Below the pieces are notes generated by a model. That model made no database searches and was not told the DNA's origin. It saw only the letters and a program-made list of their open reading frames with translations. Shown one piece after another: positions 1 through 11,386 of a stretch of 64,000 nucleotides of DNA; the first letter of the stretch is position 1, and each line of letters starts with the position of its first letter. This stretch comes from Undaria pinnatifida (Eukaryota; Sar; Phaeophyceae; Laminariales; Alariaceae), in contig JABAKD010000023.1 of assembly GCA_012845835.1 (NCBI GenBank), positions 25,833,972-25,897,971 on the forward strand, in the 5' to 3' direction. Made by a program: the position numbers and the translations under genes.

Positions 1-481
1 TTCAAAGAACTGTCGTGTACACAAACTTCAAGATAACGGTGTCCGGGTTTCATTGGATCCTTGGTTATTTAGCTTTTGCTCGTGCTAAAACTGCAAAAAT
101 GAGCCCGCTCTAATTCTAAGTTATTTGGTAACCACTTAAAATGACTGCAAAAATGAGTCTACTACGACTCTAACTAGACAGTTTGTCCATGTCGTCATTG
201 CTACTACTGTCAGCCAACTTTGATGTTTAGTAAGTTGTCTCCGAGACGAGGGTACAGGTCGGAAGGATTATGTACTGCGCGTGCTACTTTGAAAAAGAAG
301 ATTTAATATGCCAGGTATGAGTTCGGTAAATTTAAGGTCGATACTATGTTTGCAAGTTGCGTGATACACCGGCCGCTCGTCTTAGCAGATATATTATCCT
401 TTGGATATGTATATGACTCCTACGGACGTTGCCAGGGTGAGAACATCAACAACAAAATGATATCAATAATATCAATGGTAG
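1..481. other. No recognisable gene or repeat
   Basis: I see no convincing coding sequence, exon or repeat boundary here. It is the left flank of the LTR element that begins near position 482. Positions 470-481 do not give a clear target-site duplication when compared with the sequence after 11078. Confidence 0.4.
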
Positions 482-1060
482 TGTCATTGACTCGGTTCCC
501 TGGTTCAACATGCCTACGCATGTTTGAAACCCCTTGGTGACGTGGCAACGTTCTTCGGGGGGTGCGACTCCTCTCGAGGACCCTGGTATCGCCACTTGAA
601 ACTATGATATTGTATGTCTTCCGCTGCGAGTCGTTGTTCCCCCGCTAGCGGACCCGATGTCACCCGCTCCGGGTCTCTGTTGTTGTCCCGTGTCACCCGC
701 CCCGGGTCTCCGTTGCTGTATGTCTTCCGCTTTCAGGCGCTTTGTCCCCCGCCAGCGGACCCCATGTTACCCACTCAGGGTCTTGTCCTTGTCTACCTTC
801 CACTTTTGGGTGTTGTGTTCCCCATCAGCGGACCCCAATACAGAGGTGAAATAGGTGCTAGTGTCCCTCGCCCACGTTCGTTGTCACTCTTTCGTTTGCC
901 CCCCCTTGTCGTCGGGATCAGGTGTTCGCCTTGTCGGGCGTCTCACGACGCTCCCCCCCATCCTGGTGCTGTGTCTCACGTTATAGCGTTGGCGATTACC
1001 GCCAAAGGCCGTGGTGCTTGTAACACCACCCCAGCAAGTAGAGCAACCCCCTTTTTAACA
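482..1060 (+). repeat. 5' long terminal repeat
   Basis: It starts TGTCATTGACT and ends TTTTTAACA, matching the 3' copy (TGATATTGACT to GATTAACA). It contains internally repeated blocks built on a motif like CACCCGCTCCGGGTCTC followed by TATGTCTTCCGCT. The 245-codon open frame across this region is a by-product of the LTR composition and is not called as a gene. Confidence 0.65.
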
Positions 1061-1061
1061 T

Positions 1062-1074
1062 TGGCGTCGACGAC
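1062..1074 (+). other. Putative tRNA primer-binding site
   Basis: TGGCGTCGACGAC begins two bases after the LTR end and starts with TGG, the complement of the universal tRNA CCA end. The matching tRNA was not identified, so this rests mainly on position. Confidence 0.4.
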
Positions 1075-1239
1075 AAATATGGGTTATCTTGTGAGATATA
1101 CTCATATGCGAATCTGTCTCTGTCTTGCTTTAAGGGTTGTCTGTCGGGGGGTGTCTGTCCACCCTCTTGTCTGTCAAAACCCCTACAACACACCACTACT
1201 ACAATTACTACCACTCCACTACCGCCATTACTCAACAAT

Positions 1240-1434
1240 ATGCGGAAACGGAGGCAGCCAACGCCAACGGGCGCAGCAGCACCAAGTCCGCGGGCGAGTT
1301 CGATCGCTACGACAAGCAGTGCTCAGCTGGAGGAACTACTGTGTCAGTTAAGTCGTGGGCAAATTCCCCCCGCCACCGCCGTGGTCGGTTGTAAAATAAA
1401 TTTGTTTCTCTTCACAACAATGTCACGCCCGTAA
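1240..1434 (+). pseudogene. Possible gag N-terminal remnant
   Basis: A 64-codon frame opens with ATG about 165 bp after the putative primer-binding site. Its start is basic and Pro/Ala/Ser-rich, followed by a short helix-like stretch (SSAQLEELLCQLSRG). Position and composition would suit the start of a gag protein, but no zinc knuckle or capsid motif follows. This could equally be chance. Confidence 0.22.
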
Positions 1435-1903
1435 TGCGGTGTAGCAGGAAAGTGTTTGTCCTGCAACTTCGTCCGTGTCCGGAGTGGGAAGCAGTACAAC
1501 ATGTTTCCTTTTTTTGGCAACAATGTCACATGTCTGCAGGTGTATAGTGTGTGGTACGATAGGCACGAAAGTGTTTTGCCTGCAAAGTGTCCATGTCCGT
1601 GATGGGTTGTAGCAGAGGAAGTGTTTATCTTGCTACAATGCCATATATTCTTGTATGCCACATATAGTCTTGTATGTTCAAGCGAGAACCGTACTGCATG
1701 TAGGTATTATTAGTAGGCGAAAGCAAATGTCTACCGCGTACTTCTCGGTACGTCGCTTCTGAATATCCGTCAGCATGTGCTAAACTTTCGAACTTGTCAC
1801 AACGAAAGATTTGCCGTTCTACTGCCTTGCGACAGCTCGTAGTTTTGTCGGTGGTGATGCGCCTTCGTCGTCTAGCCGCCTGTCTTGCGACCAAGTGCCT
1901 GTC
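1435..1903. other. LTR element interior, degenerate short repeats
   Basis: Imperfect copies of a block containing GTAGCAGGAAAGTGTTTGTC recur near 1441, 1558 and 1610. No coding potential is recognised. Confidence 0.35.
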
Positions 1904-2455
1904 TATTATAAAAAATGAAAATACACTCCAGCTGTGAGATCGAAGATTTCGTCGAAACTCATCTATGCAAGCTGTGCGTGATACTCCGATCGCGCGCATT
2001 ACGAGTTGTGTGTCCTCATTAAGGATATAGGTCGGCGACTCCCCTTACAACTACAGCGTAGCTATCAGGGTCAACAGGGTGATTTTAGTCAGTCTGTGCG
2101 CGGAAACTCTAAAACCCGTTTCTGAGGGGGACAAAATCTGACAGCTGTGGAGGGAAATGTATCATTTTATCAAGTGAATCTTGTAAGTCGAATAACCGGT
2201 GAGGGGGGGGGGGGGCGGAGTTTTGAAGGACGTGGGGTCCTGGTTTTGATCAAAAGCGAGCGGGTTCGGAGGGGGGGGGGGGGGGAGGGGGGGAAGGGGG
2301 CAATTTGTGCATGTAAGTTATAAATCCTTTCAAGGGGATAAATCTGACGGTTTTGGCACCAGTTTATTATTGGGGGGGGAGGGGTTGGGGCGGGGGCGGG
2401 GCGTGTGGGGCAGCTCAATATGTGCGTGGAAACTATACATTATCTTGAGGGGATA
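1904..2455 (+). repeat. Left arm of long terminal inverted repeat
   Basis: Pairs with 6636-7187. It contains two poly-G runs (around 2203-2214 and 2272-2290) matched by poly-C runs in the other arm. Confidence 0.65.
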
Positions 2456-3475
2456 AATGTGACGGTTTTGGAAATAATGCCTAATATCATCGAAAACACG
2501 AGGTTAAAATCAAGTTTTATGGTGTCCCTGTCTCGCCGAGTGCGCATTATCGTCGGTGTAATTGTGTCCTGCTACTACCGCACTGTCATGTCAAGTTATC
2601 GAGAGCCCACTTGCATGTAATCGTTACTTGTATTCTACCAAGTGTTTACAGCACTAAGTGTTGTACTGATACACTTGTCCCCCTTTGGTCTGTCTGTCTC
2701 ACTGTCACCGTTGCCATCCGTGTCAAATCGACAGCGCAAACACCTACGCTACCCACAAAAATCCAAAGCAAAAAAAAATAAAATGAGCTGGGAATATCAA
2801 TCGTCCAGAGCGTTCAAAAAGTGCCACGCTCAACACCGTCCAACGCGACACAGCAGCAGTACTCACGCTGTGCGCGAAGTAACGTGCCCTGTTTTTTCCT
2901 TGTCCATGTCACTCTAGACTGAGGCACCAGAGTGCTTTAACACCTGGTGTTTCTAGTTAGTTGATGCCTTTCAATTAAATATGTAATTTCCTGTGTTGAC
3001 ACTCATTTGTTTTTGTACGACGTGTTTTGTTCCGCAAATACGACGGCACACGTTCCGTACAAACCTTACTGTAAACACAAACACCAAGTGTTCTTCCGGA
3101 CCTTTTAGGTTAATAGTTTAATGTTTTCCTTGTTATCAAGAAAATAAGTTCAGGAAAAATTGAAGAATTATGTGAATTGCCGGAAAAATGTGGATACGAA
3201 CCCCGAAACGAACTAATAACAGAATTTTGTTTTCCGCACGTTTGTACGAAACGGTCTGCATCGCATACGTAAAGAAATGTACATACGTGTATGTATGACG
3301 ATTGGTATTAGTCGTGTCATATACGTTATATCGTCACGCCAACGGCGGTAGTTTTTCGATCGCACATTTTCATACTGATACCAGTGTCGATACGGTACTT
3401 CTGATGGTTCAGCAGTACCACCTTGGCCAACGAAGCATTTCATCGAGCCACGGCAATGGCCGACCTTCAATATGA
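2456..3475. other. Element interior, no gene seen
   Basis: I see no exon, RNA gene or repeat with clear boundaries in this stretch. Short open frames are within chance expectation. Confidence 0.35.
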
Positions 3476-3787
3476 CCGGTCACCCCGGTGGCGTATCAGG
3501 TTATCCTCGAGCCTGGTATAGGTCAGTTTCGTGAGTTCGAATCCCCCCGAGTGCATACTCGAATAAATTCGTGGGGACTTTTTCTTGCGTACCAATGACT
3601 TGCGGAAAGCGCGAGAGCGTGACTTAGCAACACTCGATGAAAAATCGACGAGCAGTGGGATTGCTGAACCCTATGCGCGATAAAAATTGAAGGCAAGAAC
3701 CGGGGGGGAGAAGGGACGACACCTGTGACCACGGCTTGTCCAGAAGCTGGAAAGTAGAAGTGTGCGAAAAAAAAAAGGAAAAAAAAG
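3476..3787 (+). mobile_element. tRNA-derived SINE, copy 1
   Basis: The 5' part resembles a tRNA: an A-box-like TGGCGTATCAGG (3489-3500) and a B-box GTTCGAATCC (3535-3544), spaced as in RNA polymerase III promoters. A ~190 bp unrelated body follows, with CTTGCGGAAAGCGCGAGAGC, then an A-rich tail (from about 3766). A second copy starts 11 bp downstream, so two insertions lie head to tail. Other copies are at 3798, 40335, 49781 and, in part, 23569. Confidence 0.8.
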
Positions 3788-3797
3788 GTCCTATTCA

Positions 3798-4096
3798 CCG
3801 GTCGCCCCGGTGGCGTATCAGGTTATCCTCGTCGTATAGGTCAGTTTCGTGAGTTCGAGCCCCGCCGAGTGCATACTCGTATACATTCGTTGGGACTTTT
3901 TCTTGTGCACAAATTGACTTGCGGAAAGCGCGAGAGCGTGAGTTAGCAACATTCGATGAAAAATCGACCAACAGTGGGATTGCTGAACCCTGCGCGCGAT
4001 AAAAATTGAAGGCAACAACCGGGGGGAAGAAGGGACGACACCTTTGTCACGGCTTGTCCAGAAGCTGGAAAGTAGAGGTGTGAGGAAAAAAAAAAA
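3798..4096 (+). mobile_element. tRNA-derived SINE, copy 2
   Basis: A-box-like TGGCGTATCAGG at 3811-3822, B-box GTTCGAGCCC at 3853-3862, the same body as copy 1, and a poly-A tail at 4086-4096. It differs from copy 1 by scattered substitutions and small deletions, so the pair is two insertions or an old duplication. Confidence 0.8.
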
Positions 4097-4749
4097 TGTC
4101 GTGGTCACGTCCACGAATTCGGTCCACCTCCTGAGCGTTTAGAAAGATTTGCGCTTACCATTGAACAAAACACAATACGTGTTGCGGTCCCGCGTGATGC
4201 GCTTAGTAGGAGAAACAAAGTACTAAAAGTACGGTCACGAATTGCGTATTGCCATTTTGGTCATGTCAAGTCAGTGCAAGTAAGGTCGCCGTACGTCTTC
4301 CTTCAACGACGTGACCAGGGAGCCGGTCGTCCAACCGATATGAGGTCGAACTCAAACAGTCGTACTCGTAGTGGTTTCGAAACACTCCGTCCTCCCCAGG
4401 CCCCTCAGTTGAACGCGAGGTGTCCCCTCACGATCTAATTCACTACTGTCGAAAGCAATCGTGACATGATTTGTGAGCACTGCTTCGACCTGTCCTATTG
4501 TTGTTGTGTTTCCCTGGAGAAATACAGTGAAAGAACACTGCGGTTAACAACAAGCGGAATTATCAATTGTCCAACATCTCCACAATCTTGCTCTCAAGCT
4601 TCGTCCTCCCAAGGAGCCAAAGGTCGCTGTCGGCCATTTATGTTGTATATAAACATGAAAGGAAGGCATAGTCGTGTCGAAGTTATACCTCGAGAAAATC
4701 CGAGATCAGCCCCATAAGCTCACCGCGAACACGGAGGTCAAAATGCATA
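4097..4749. other. Element interior, no gene seen
   Basis: No supported feature between the second SINE and the duplicated block that starts near 4790. Confidence 0.35.
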
Positions 4750-4789
4750 TACTAGCCATCCATGACGTAGCTTTCATTCATCCCCCCTC

Positions 4790-5745
4790 CCCCCCTCCAA
4801 CGCCCCCTCCTTCCCCACACCCCGCACGATCGCCTAGACCCAGCACCGCGCGTATAGCAAACCCCTACATATATATTTAATACGCGCGATCGGAAGATCA
4901 CACAAAATGTTGCGAAGATCAGTGTCGACCAAACCCTTGATCTCATAGCTGGAGTGTATTTTATTATTATATGTGACCTAAACCTCTTGAAAACCCTCCC
5001 CCCCCCCCCCCCCCCCCGTTTTTTTCTTTTTTTTTCTCCTCGCTTTCTTTTGCTTAAACGCCCCACCTAATATCGGAATCCGCCAGAGTAATAAACACTT
5101 CCACGCCCTGGATATCGCCTCGTTATCGTATTAGAGCCGTCCATGCCGCTGCTGCAATTCCCACCCACCCCCGCCCCCAACGCCCCCTCCTTCCCCACCA
5201 CCCGCACCATCGCCTGGACCTAGCACCACGCGTATAGCAAACCCCTACATTTATGCGACCTAAAGCCCCCCCCCCCCCGCCCCCCGCCCCCCCCCCCGAC
5301 ACATTTCCCCCCCCCTCCCCCACAAAAAGGATTTATAGTTTCCACGCACGAATTGACCTGCCCCACCCGTCCCCTCCCCCCCCCCTCCCCTCCTCCCGCC
5401 ACCTTTTTGATCAAAATGAGGCCCCCACGTCCTTAAAAATCCGCCCTCCCCTCACCGGTTATTCGAATTACAGTATTTACTTGATAAACTGATGCATTTC
5501 CTTCCACAGCTGGCAGATTTTGTCCCCCTCAGAAACGGGTTTTCTAGTTTCCGCGCACACACTGCCTAACATCACCCTGTTGACCCTGATGGCTACACTG
5601 TAGTTGCAAGAGGAGTCGCCGACCTATATCCTTAATGAGGACACACAACCCGTAATACGCGCGATCGGAGTATCACACACAGCTTGCAAAGATGAGTTTC
5701 GACAAAATATTCGATCTCACAGCTGGAGTGTATTTTAATTTTTAT
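4790..5745. repeat. Internal duplicated blocks with element-end copies
   Basis: 4790-4880 and 5160-5255 are near-duplicates (both carry CGTATAGCAAACCCCTACAT). 4881-4970 and 5452-5745 each match the end of the long inverted repeat in the same orientation as the right arm, finishing GCTGGAGTGTATTTTA. This shows that further copies of the same family's end lie between the two arms. Runs of C up to about 18 bases separate the blocks. Confidence 0.55.
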
Positions 5746-6635
5746 TTGATATATATATCGAAGCTTGTCTGTCATGTCAACATGTCAACACCGAACTTGT
5801 CGACACAGACATGAGAGCATACTATATGACGATTTATGATAAGGGGACGGCACTACAGCTCGCCCCCTCTTCGAACGCTCTTCTCGGTGTTTGGGCTATT
5901 TGACACCCTGCGTTATGACCAATAGTACAAGTATTGACACCGACTAGTGTTTATTCAAAGAATTGCAGGCCGTGTTGTTAGTGTATCAAAGACCCGCAAA
6001 GAAGCCGCTTTCGGTCCTCAAGGAAAATCGTTTTGTTTTAGTTTTAAAGCGCGCTCGAAACACACTCCATATCATGCTAGCACAGTTCTCTGGCTTGCGG
6101 CAAGATAAAACTCTCGTCTTTGCAAGTTAGAGCACCTCACCTACACGGCTTGTCAACAGTCATTTGAAAAAAAAGCGATCGTTGTGATTAGGACGCGCCG
6201 GTGGTCTTCCTGTCAATCTCATTTTTGGAGTGCTGTCAACCTCCGAACCACGGTCCTTACTCAATAACCCCGCCGCACTGCTGTTGACAACTCACTATTG
6301 GTACATGAGGTGGCGCGCGGCGGTAGTAACGACTGTGAGTGGAATCTACGTATTGGTAATAAGATGTCCTGTCCGATTTTTTTTGTTTTTTTGAAACAAG
6401 AAATCATTGATCAAAACCGTTGATCAAATATTACTAACCGCCTGGAGTAGTATGCTGATGGTCCCAACACCACGCTTACCAGCCTGGGCGCAGTTTTTTT
6501 TTTATCGTCTAAGGGCAAACTACTGTAAGATCAACCGCCCGTAATATGTCGGATCAACCAAAGATGAATAATCATCTTCACGAGCGTTCAGCTTGGTCGG
6601 GTTAAAAATGTCATCATGGTGTATCATGCATATAT
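5746..6635. other. Element interior, no gene seen
   Basis: No recognised coding sequence or repeat. It has no transposase-like frame. Confidence 0.35.
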
Positions 6636-7187
6636 TATCCCCTCAAGATAATGTATAGTTTCCAGGCACATATTGAGCTGCCCCCCCCGCCCCTCCCCCC
6701 CCCCCCCCCCCAACAACAACCCCCCCCCCCCCGCCCCCAATAATATACTAGTGCCAAAAAGGATTTATAGCTTACATGCACAAATTGCCCCCTTTCCCCC
6801 CCCCCCCCCCCCCCCCCCCTGCTCCAAACCCGCTCGCTTTTGATCAAAACCAGGCCCTAACGTCCTTCAAAACTCCGCCCCACCCCCGTCACCGGTTATT
6901 CGACGTACAAGATTCACTTGATAAAATGATACATTTCCCTTCACAGCTGTCAGATTTTGTCCCCCTCAGAAACGGGTTTTATAGTTTCCGCGCACAGACT
7001 GACTAAAATCATCCTGTTGACCCTGATAGCTACACTGTAGTTGTAAGGGGAGTCGCCGACCTATATCCTTAATGAGGACACGCAACTCGTAATGCGCGCG
7101 ATCGGAGTATCACACACAGCTTGCAAAGATGAGTTTCGACGAAATCTTCGATCTCACAGCTGGAGTGTATTTTCATTTTTTATAATA
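6636..7187 (-). repeat. Right arm of long terminal inverted repeat
   Basis: Reverse complement of 1904-2455. It ends CATTTTTTATAATA at 7174-7187. Confidence 0.65.
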
Positions 7188-8144
7188 TATATTATGTACG
7201 TGAATTATAATCACCACATGGTTCTTGTCCGTCCCCGACCTCGAAGCGCCCTGAGTTTGCTAAATTCAGAGGAAACTCCTACTGCGCACTCAACCTCAAT
7301 TTGGTACGATTTGTTGGAATGTTTCCGACACCCAGCAAGTCCATCTGCCTCTCACGTCACCACAAGTGTACACGTGAGCATGAATCGTCCACGAGCGCAG
7401 TGTCTGTCTTTCCAGTTGTCGATGCTTCAAAGCCTAAACGAAATAATTCCGTACGTATTTCGATTATCTCACGCGGCTACCACTTGTCCCGTCCAATTAA
7501 GAGCGTACCTGGTACGCCGTAAGACGCCTTGAGTAATATTTTCCTTCCGCGAAAACACACTTTGCGCTCGTACTTTCAGACCTCTCACGTACGCGTAGTG
7601 GAATCCGCCTACCGTACTTCCACCACTAATTCCGTGGTGAATTTGTCAAGATCTCCCCGCTTCAGGCGGCTGTTAGCTTTGAAAACACATTTATCCAGGC
7701 CCGTGACCGACTCCGGTCCCTCACAATGCACATTCACGTACGTCAACTCGTCGATAACTGGACGTATCGTCAACCCCGAAATATGTCCCGGCACCTGTCG
7801 GCCGCCGGCCAGTCACACGTTCATTCCTTTACGTCACGGTTGATTGGAATATATATATATATGTATATAATTTCCATACCGGAAGGCAGCCGATACACAC
7901 TCATGGCGATCGGTCATCTCAACAGATGTGCCATCTTGATTAGCTACCAAGAACACCGAAGCCATCACCATCGTCCTTAGTCTTGTCGAACGTGTCTTTC
8001 CTACATCCAAACCACCAGCAACGCTGTGCTGTCATCCATGATGGGACTATCAAAGCCAGCAAGCTTGTAAAGGAAGTGTCAGACTTCTACCGGTAATAGC
8101 TGTCTTCGGATACACGAAACACGCACCGTTACCTACCGGATCAC
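7188..8144. other. LTR element interior, decayed
   Basis: From here to about 10460 TTGTC/CGTC words are unusually frequent compared with the flanks. This is the stretch where the pol gene of the LTR element should lie. No reverse transcriptase motif survives that I can see. Confidence 0.35.
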
Positions 8145-8546
8145 TTGTATCCTGGCAGCGTGCGCACAGTACGGTCCATATTATGGTGTCATGTGCATAT
8201 TACCTGGGCGTTTGTGTATTGGGCAGAGCTGCTACGGTGTGTCCAGCTCGCGTACAACGATGCGTGTAATCTACTATTCGAAGTCTGTCAACCGTTTCTA
8301 CGCCCAACCGCTTCATTGACCGTGCTGCTTGTCACCATCATTCCAGGTGTGACCGCCGCACCAGAGTCCCAACTCGTATACGGGTACACACCACACTGTC
8401 GAAACGCGCACATCGCGTACGAGTTGAACCGCCGTAGTGTCAAGGAAAAACGAGCGGATAAGCAAGCAACAACCACGAATGATATTTGTCGTTGGCAAGT
8501 TTCAAACAGCGATCAAAGTATGTTACGCCGCAAACTACGAAACTGA
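8145..8546 (+). pseudogene. Degenerate Ty3/gypsy integrase C-terminal fragment
   Basis: A 133-codon frame contains YWAELLRCVQLAYND, followed about 55 residues later by ESQLVYGYTPH. These resemble the conserved WxELLxxxxxAYN and PxxLVYGxxP blocks near the end of Ty3/gypsy integrase cores. A basic stretch (SVKEKRADKQ) follows, as is usual there. The distance between the blocks is longer than normal and no catalytic DDE triad is visible, so this is a remnant. It has plus orientation, consistent with the surrounding LTRs. Confidence 0.4.
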
Positions 8547-10474
8547 CGGCCCAAGCCCCAAGCTATTTTAATCCTCAGCACGGCCGGTTTTCCGTCAATA
8601 TTAAAGCGGTCTCCCGTCATCTGCAGGGTCACCAGTTTGGTGCAACCACGGAAACCACATCCATTTTGTTCTTATATAAATGTACAATGCCTTTGTCTCG
8701 TGCCTGGTCTTCGACCTTTGATGAAGATGACGACATACCCCTCGGACCAATCCTCCCTGCCCCCGATCTAAAATAAAGGGTCAAGTGATAAGAGTCCCTG
8801 TCTAACTGTTCACTGTGGAGAAGGTAGACGGCATAAACGGGAGAAGAGCCACTTCGCTTGCTAGTTGTCAGCACCACCTCCAGCTGAACTACCCTCTCCA
8901 GCTATGCATAGGTGCTTGGCGCCACGTTAAGGCCACCCGACCGTGTCGGAAATGTGTCGCGTTATACCGCCGTGCTGTTTTGTTTGTCACAGGATCCTGC
9001 AGCATGCAATTCCCCTAGGCAGCCACGTCTGTAGCCACAGACTCCAACGAACTTTTTTTGTTATTATTTTGTCTTGGGCCATTCCTGCGCGCGCATCCTC
9101 TTGTCATCGTCGGTCTTAGCAACCACCGACGCACGCCTGTGTTTCGTTGTACCCGTTGTCCAGTCACAATCGGGCATTCAGTGACACTCTTTGTGCTGTC
9201 CTACGCTTGTCACAAATTGCTGAATTGTTTGTTGTCAATCGCACGTGCCTCTCTCCACGTCGAGTTCTGTAACCCTCATGGCTTCTTTGAAGTGTGCTAA
9301 GTACCAAGCACCTCTACGTCAATACATTAGTCCCTACGTTTACCGCGGACTTAATGTTCTGTATGCTTTTCATGTTATCATACACGCTCGCACGCCGTGT
9401 TTTCTGTCCTTGTTCACCCATTGATAAATATGTATGTATCGGTTAAATGACACTTGTTGTCGCCGATGCTGAACGTGTGCCTGTTTACGATGTCTTGATG
9501 CTGTAATGTCCCGCCTACTACGTCTGTCCTTATGTGCCAAGCGATCTTTACCAGAGCACACACGTCGGAATTATCAACAATGTTTCGCTGAAACAAAGTT
9601 TTCGGTTTTTACGCAAACGTCCGTCCCACAGCCCGTTTGATTCCCCGTGTGTCGGCGAACAAACCGTAAATTAGTCAAGGTCGACCCCTTTCGTTTATGT
9701 AGTTTATCGGAGCACGCCTGTTAAGTATATACTTATCTCCGACAAGCGCGACACGACAAAAATTAAGCAACACAGCCATGAATGAGTCTCGACAACCATT
9801 TTTAGCAACGCTCCTTCGATTTGTACTATTCATTTACATCCATACACTCGCCCACGCTAGTTGTCCCGTCGTTTATTTTGTCCGGCATCCGGCATTGTCA
9901 ACGACGAATGCGTGTCAGCCATGTTTTGTCTACCGCGCCGCCCCGTACTGTCAAGCGCCCAGTAAGTGCTTTGTCTTGCGCACCCCATTGTCGGACACGG
10001 TGTCAACCTAGTTGCTAAGCACTCCCAATGTCAGGGTTATTTACATGATGAGTCAATTCCGTGTCCCGAACGCGTTATCTACTTCTTTTTTGTTTGTCAC
10101 ATATCTCGAGCCTTCCAGGCAGCAGCGTCCCCACCACCGCCAGCAATAACGTGGTGCAGCGTTTGCTGTGGTGTTATCTGCGTAACGAGGATATATACTT
10201 CTCAATGTCCACAAGTCACATCCTGACCCAATACGTACGTGTGACCTAACCGACCTGAGCACGTACTTGTATTATATTGGTTGTCTGTCTGATGTCAACG
10301 GTACATGTCACATTCTTTATCCGGATTTCCTGCGGTGCATAGTCCCCGGACAGGCTATACATTGCCGATACACTCCATGTTGTCATTGTCGGAGTCTATC
10401 TCAGAGTCATGTTGACGTCTCCAGGTCACCTCTCTTCTTCTTAGTTTTGGTGGAGTGAGGATCCAAACACCACT
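8547..10474. other. LTR element 3' interior, no intact gene
   Basis: A candidate continuation of the integrase tail ends with an acidic stretch near 8725 (DEDDDIPLG). Beyond this I see only short broken frames up to the polypurine tract. Confidence 0.3.
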
Positions 10475-10486
10475 AAAATTGGGGGG
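10475..10486 (+). other. Putative polypurine tract
   Basis: AAAATTGGGGGG lies directly upstream of the 3' LTR start, where plus-strand priming occurs in LTR elements. Two T residues interrupt it. Confidence 0.4.
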
Positions 10487-10489
10487 TAA

Positions 10490-11078
10490 TGATATTGACT
10501 TGATTCTCTGAGTCAACATGCCTACTCATAAGGGAAACCCCTTCGTGACTCGTCAACGTTCCTCGGGGGGTTCGACCACTCTCTAAGATCCTGGTATCGC
10601 CCCGTAGGATGTGGTCCGCCCAGGGTCTCCGATATTGTATGTCTTCCGCTGCGAGGCATTGTTCACCCGCCAATGGACCCCATGCCACCCGCTCCGGGTC
10701 TCTGTTGTTGTCCCGTGTCACCCGCCCCGGATCTCTGTTGCTCTATGTCTTCCGCTTTGAGGCGTTGTGTCCCCCGCCAGTGGACCCCATGTCACCTACT
10801 CAGGGTCTCGTCCTTGTCTACCTTCCACTTTTGGGTGTTGTGTTCCCCATCAGCGGACCCCAAGTCACAGGTGAAATAGGTGCGAGCATCCCTCGCCCAC
10901 GTTCGTTGTCCCTGTTTTGTTTGTCCCCTTGACTTCGGGATCAGTGTCCTTGTCGGGCGTCTCACGACGCTCCCCCCCATCGTAATGCTGTGTCTCGCGT
11001 GAGAGCATTGGCGATTATCGCCAAAGGCCGTGGTGCTCGTGACACCGCCCCAGCAAGTAGAGTAACCCGCGATTAACA
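10490..11078 (+). repeat. 3' long terminal repeat
   Basis: Matches 482-1060 along its length, including the GTGTTGTGTTCCCCATCAGC block. The ends TG...CA are the canonical LTR dinucleotides. Confidence 0.65.
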
Positions 11079-11141
11079 GCAGCTGCTACGTATCCGCCGG
11101 TGGATAAAAAAAAAAAAAAAAAAAGCGGCTGCTATACGTAT
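11079..11141 (+). mobile_element. Tiny poly-A insertion with flanking direct repeats
   Basis: GCAGCTGCTACGTAT (11079-11093) and GCGGCTGCTATACGTAT (11125-11141) are near-identical. They flank about 12 bp followed by 19 A residues. This looks like a severely 5'-truncated retroposition event with its target-site duplication. Confidence 0.35.
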
Positions 11142-11386
11142 TGCGAGGTGTCTGATATTATTGTGTTTTTCAACCATGCCAACTCACCCTAACCCTTACC
11201 CAAACGAAATGCCGGTCGAAGTGCCCCCTAATGACATCATTAGGGGTAACATGTTTAGAAATGTCAAATTGTACTGTGTATCACTGATATTCCGTTTTAT
11301 TTCTCTCTTACGAATTAGGCAGGTTGCTGATTTGCACAGCAGTGCTCCTCGACTCTTTATGGGGGCCCCTTGTGGATGACAGAAAT

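Larger units (their letters stand above)
1904..7187. mobile_element. 5.3 kb element with long (~550 bp) terminal inverted repeats
   Basis: 1904-2455 is the reverse complement of 6636-7187, with numerous small differences concentrated in poly-G/poly-C runs. The outer ends read TATTATAAAAAATG on the left and its complement on the right. The shared block contains CACACACAGCTTGCAAAGAT and a stretch ending in GCTGGAGTGTATTTT, motifs that recur as solo ends elsewhere (5452-5745, 27252, 36130, 36397). No transposase is visible between the arms. It may be a non-autonomous foldback or MULE-like element. It lies inside the LTR element and carries two SINEs. Confidence 0.6.
482..11078 (+). mobile_element. 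Decayed LTR retrotransposon with nested insertions
   Basis: Two direct repeats of about 580 bp (482-1060 and 10490-11078) share long identical blocks and diverge by many point changes; by eye they are 85-90% identical in the middle and less at the ends. Immediately inside the left repeat is TGGCGTCGACGAC (1062-1074), placed like a primer-binding site. Immediately before the right repeat is AAAATTGGGGGG (10475-10486), placed like a polypurine tract. An integrase-like remnant lies near the right end in plus orientation (8145-8546), which is the expected order for a Ty3/gypsy-type element. The interior is full of stops and carries a 5.3 kb inverted-repeat element and two SINEs, so this copy is old and dead. 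No 4-6 bp target duplication is obvious. Confidence 0.6.

Noticed and set aside
614-1351. 245-codon plus-strand frame
   Set aside because: It lies across the 5' LTR, is broken in the 3' LTR copy, and has no domain.
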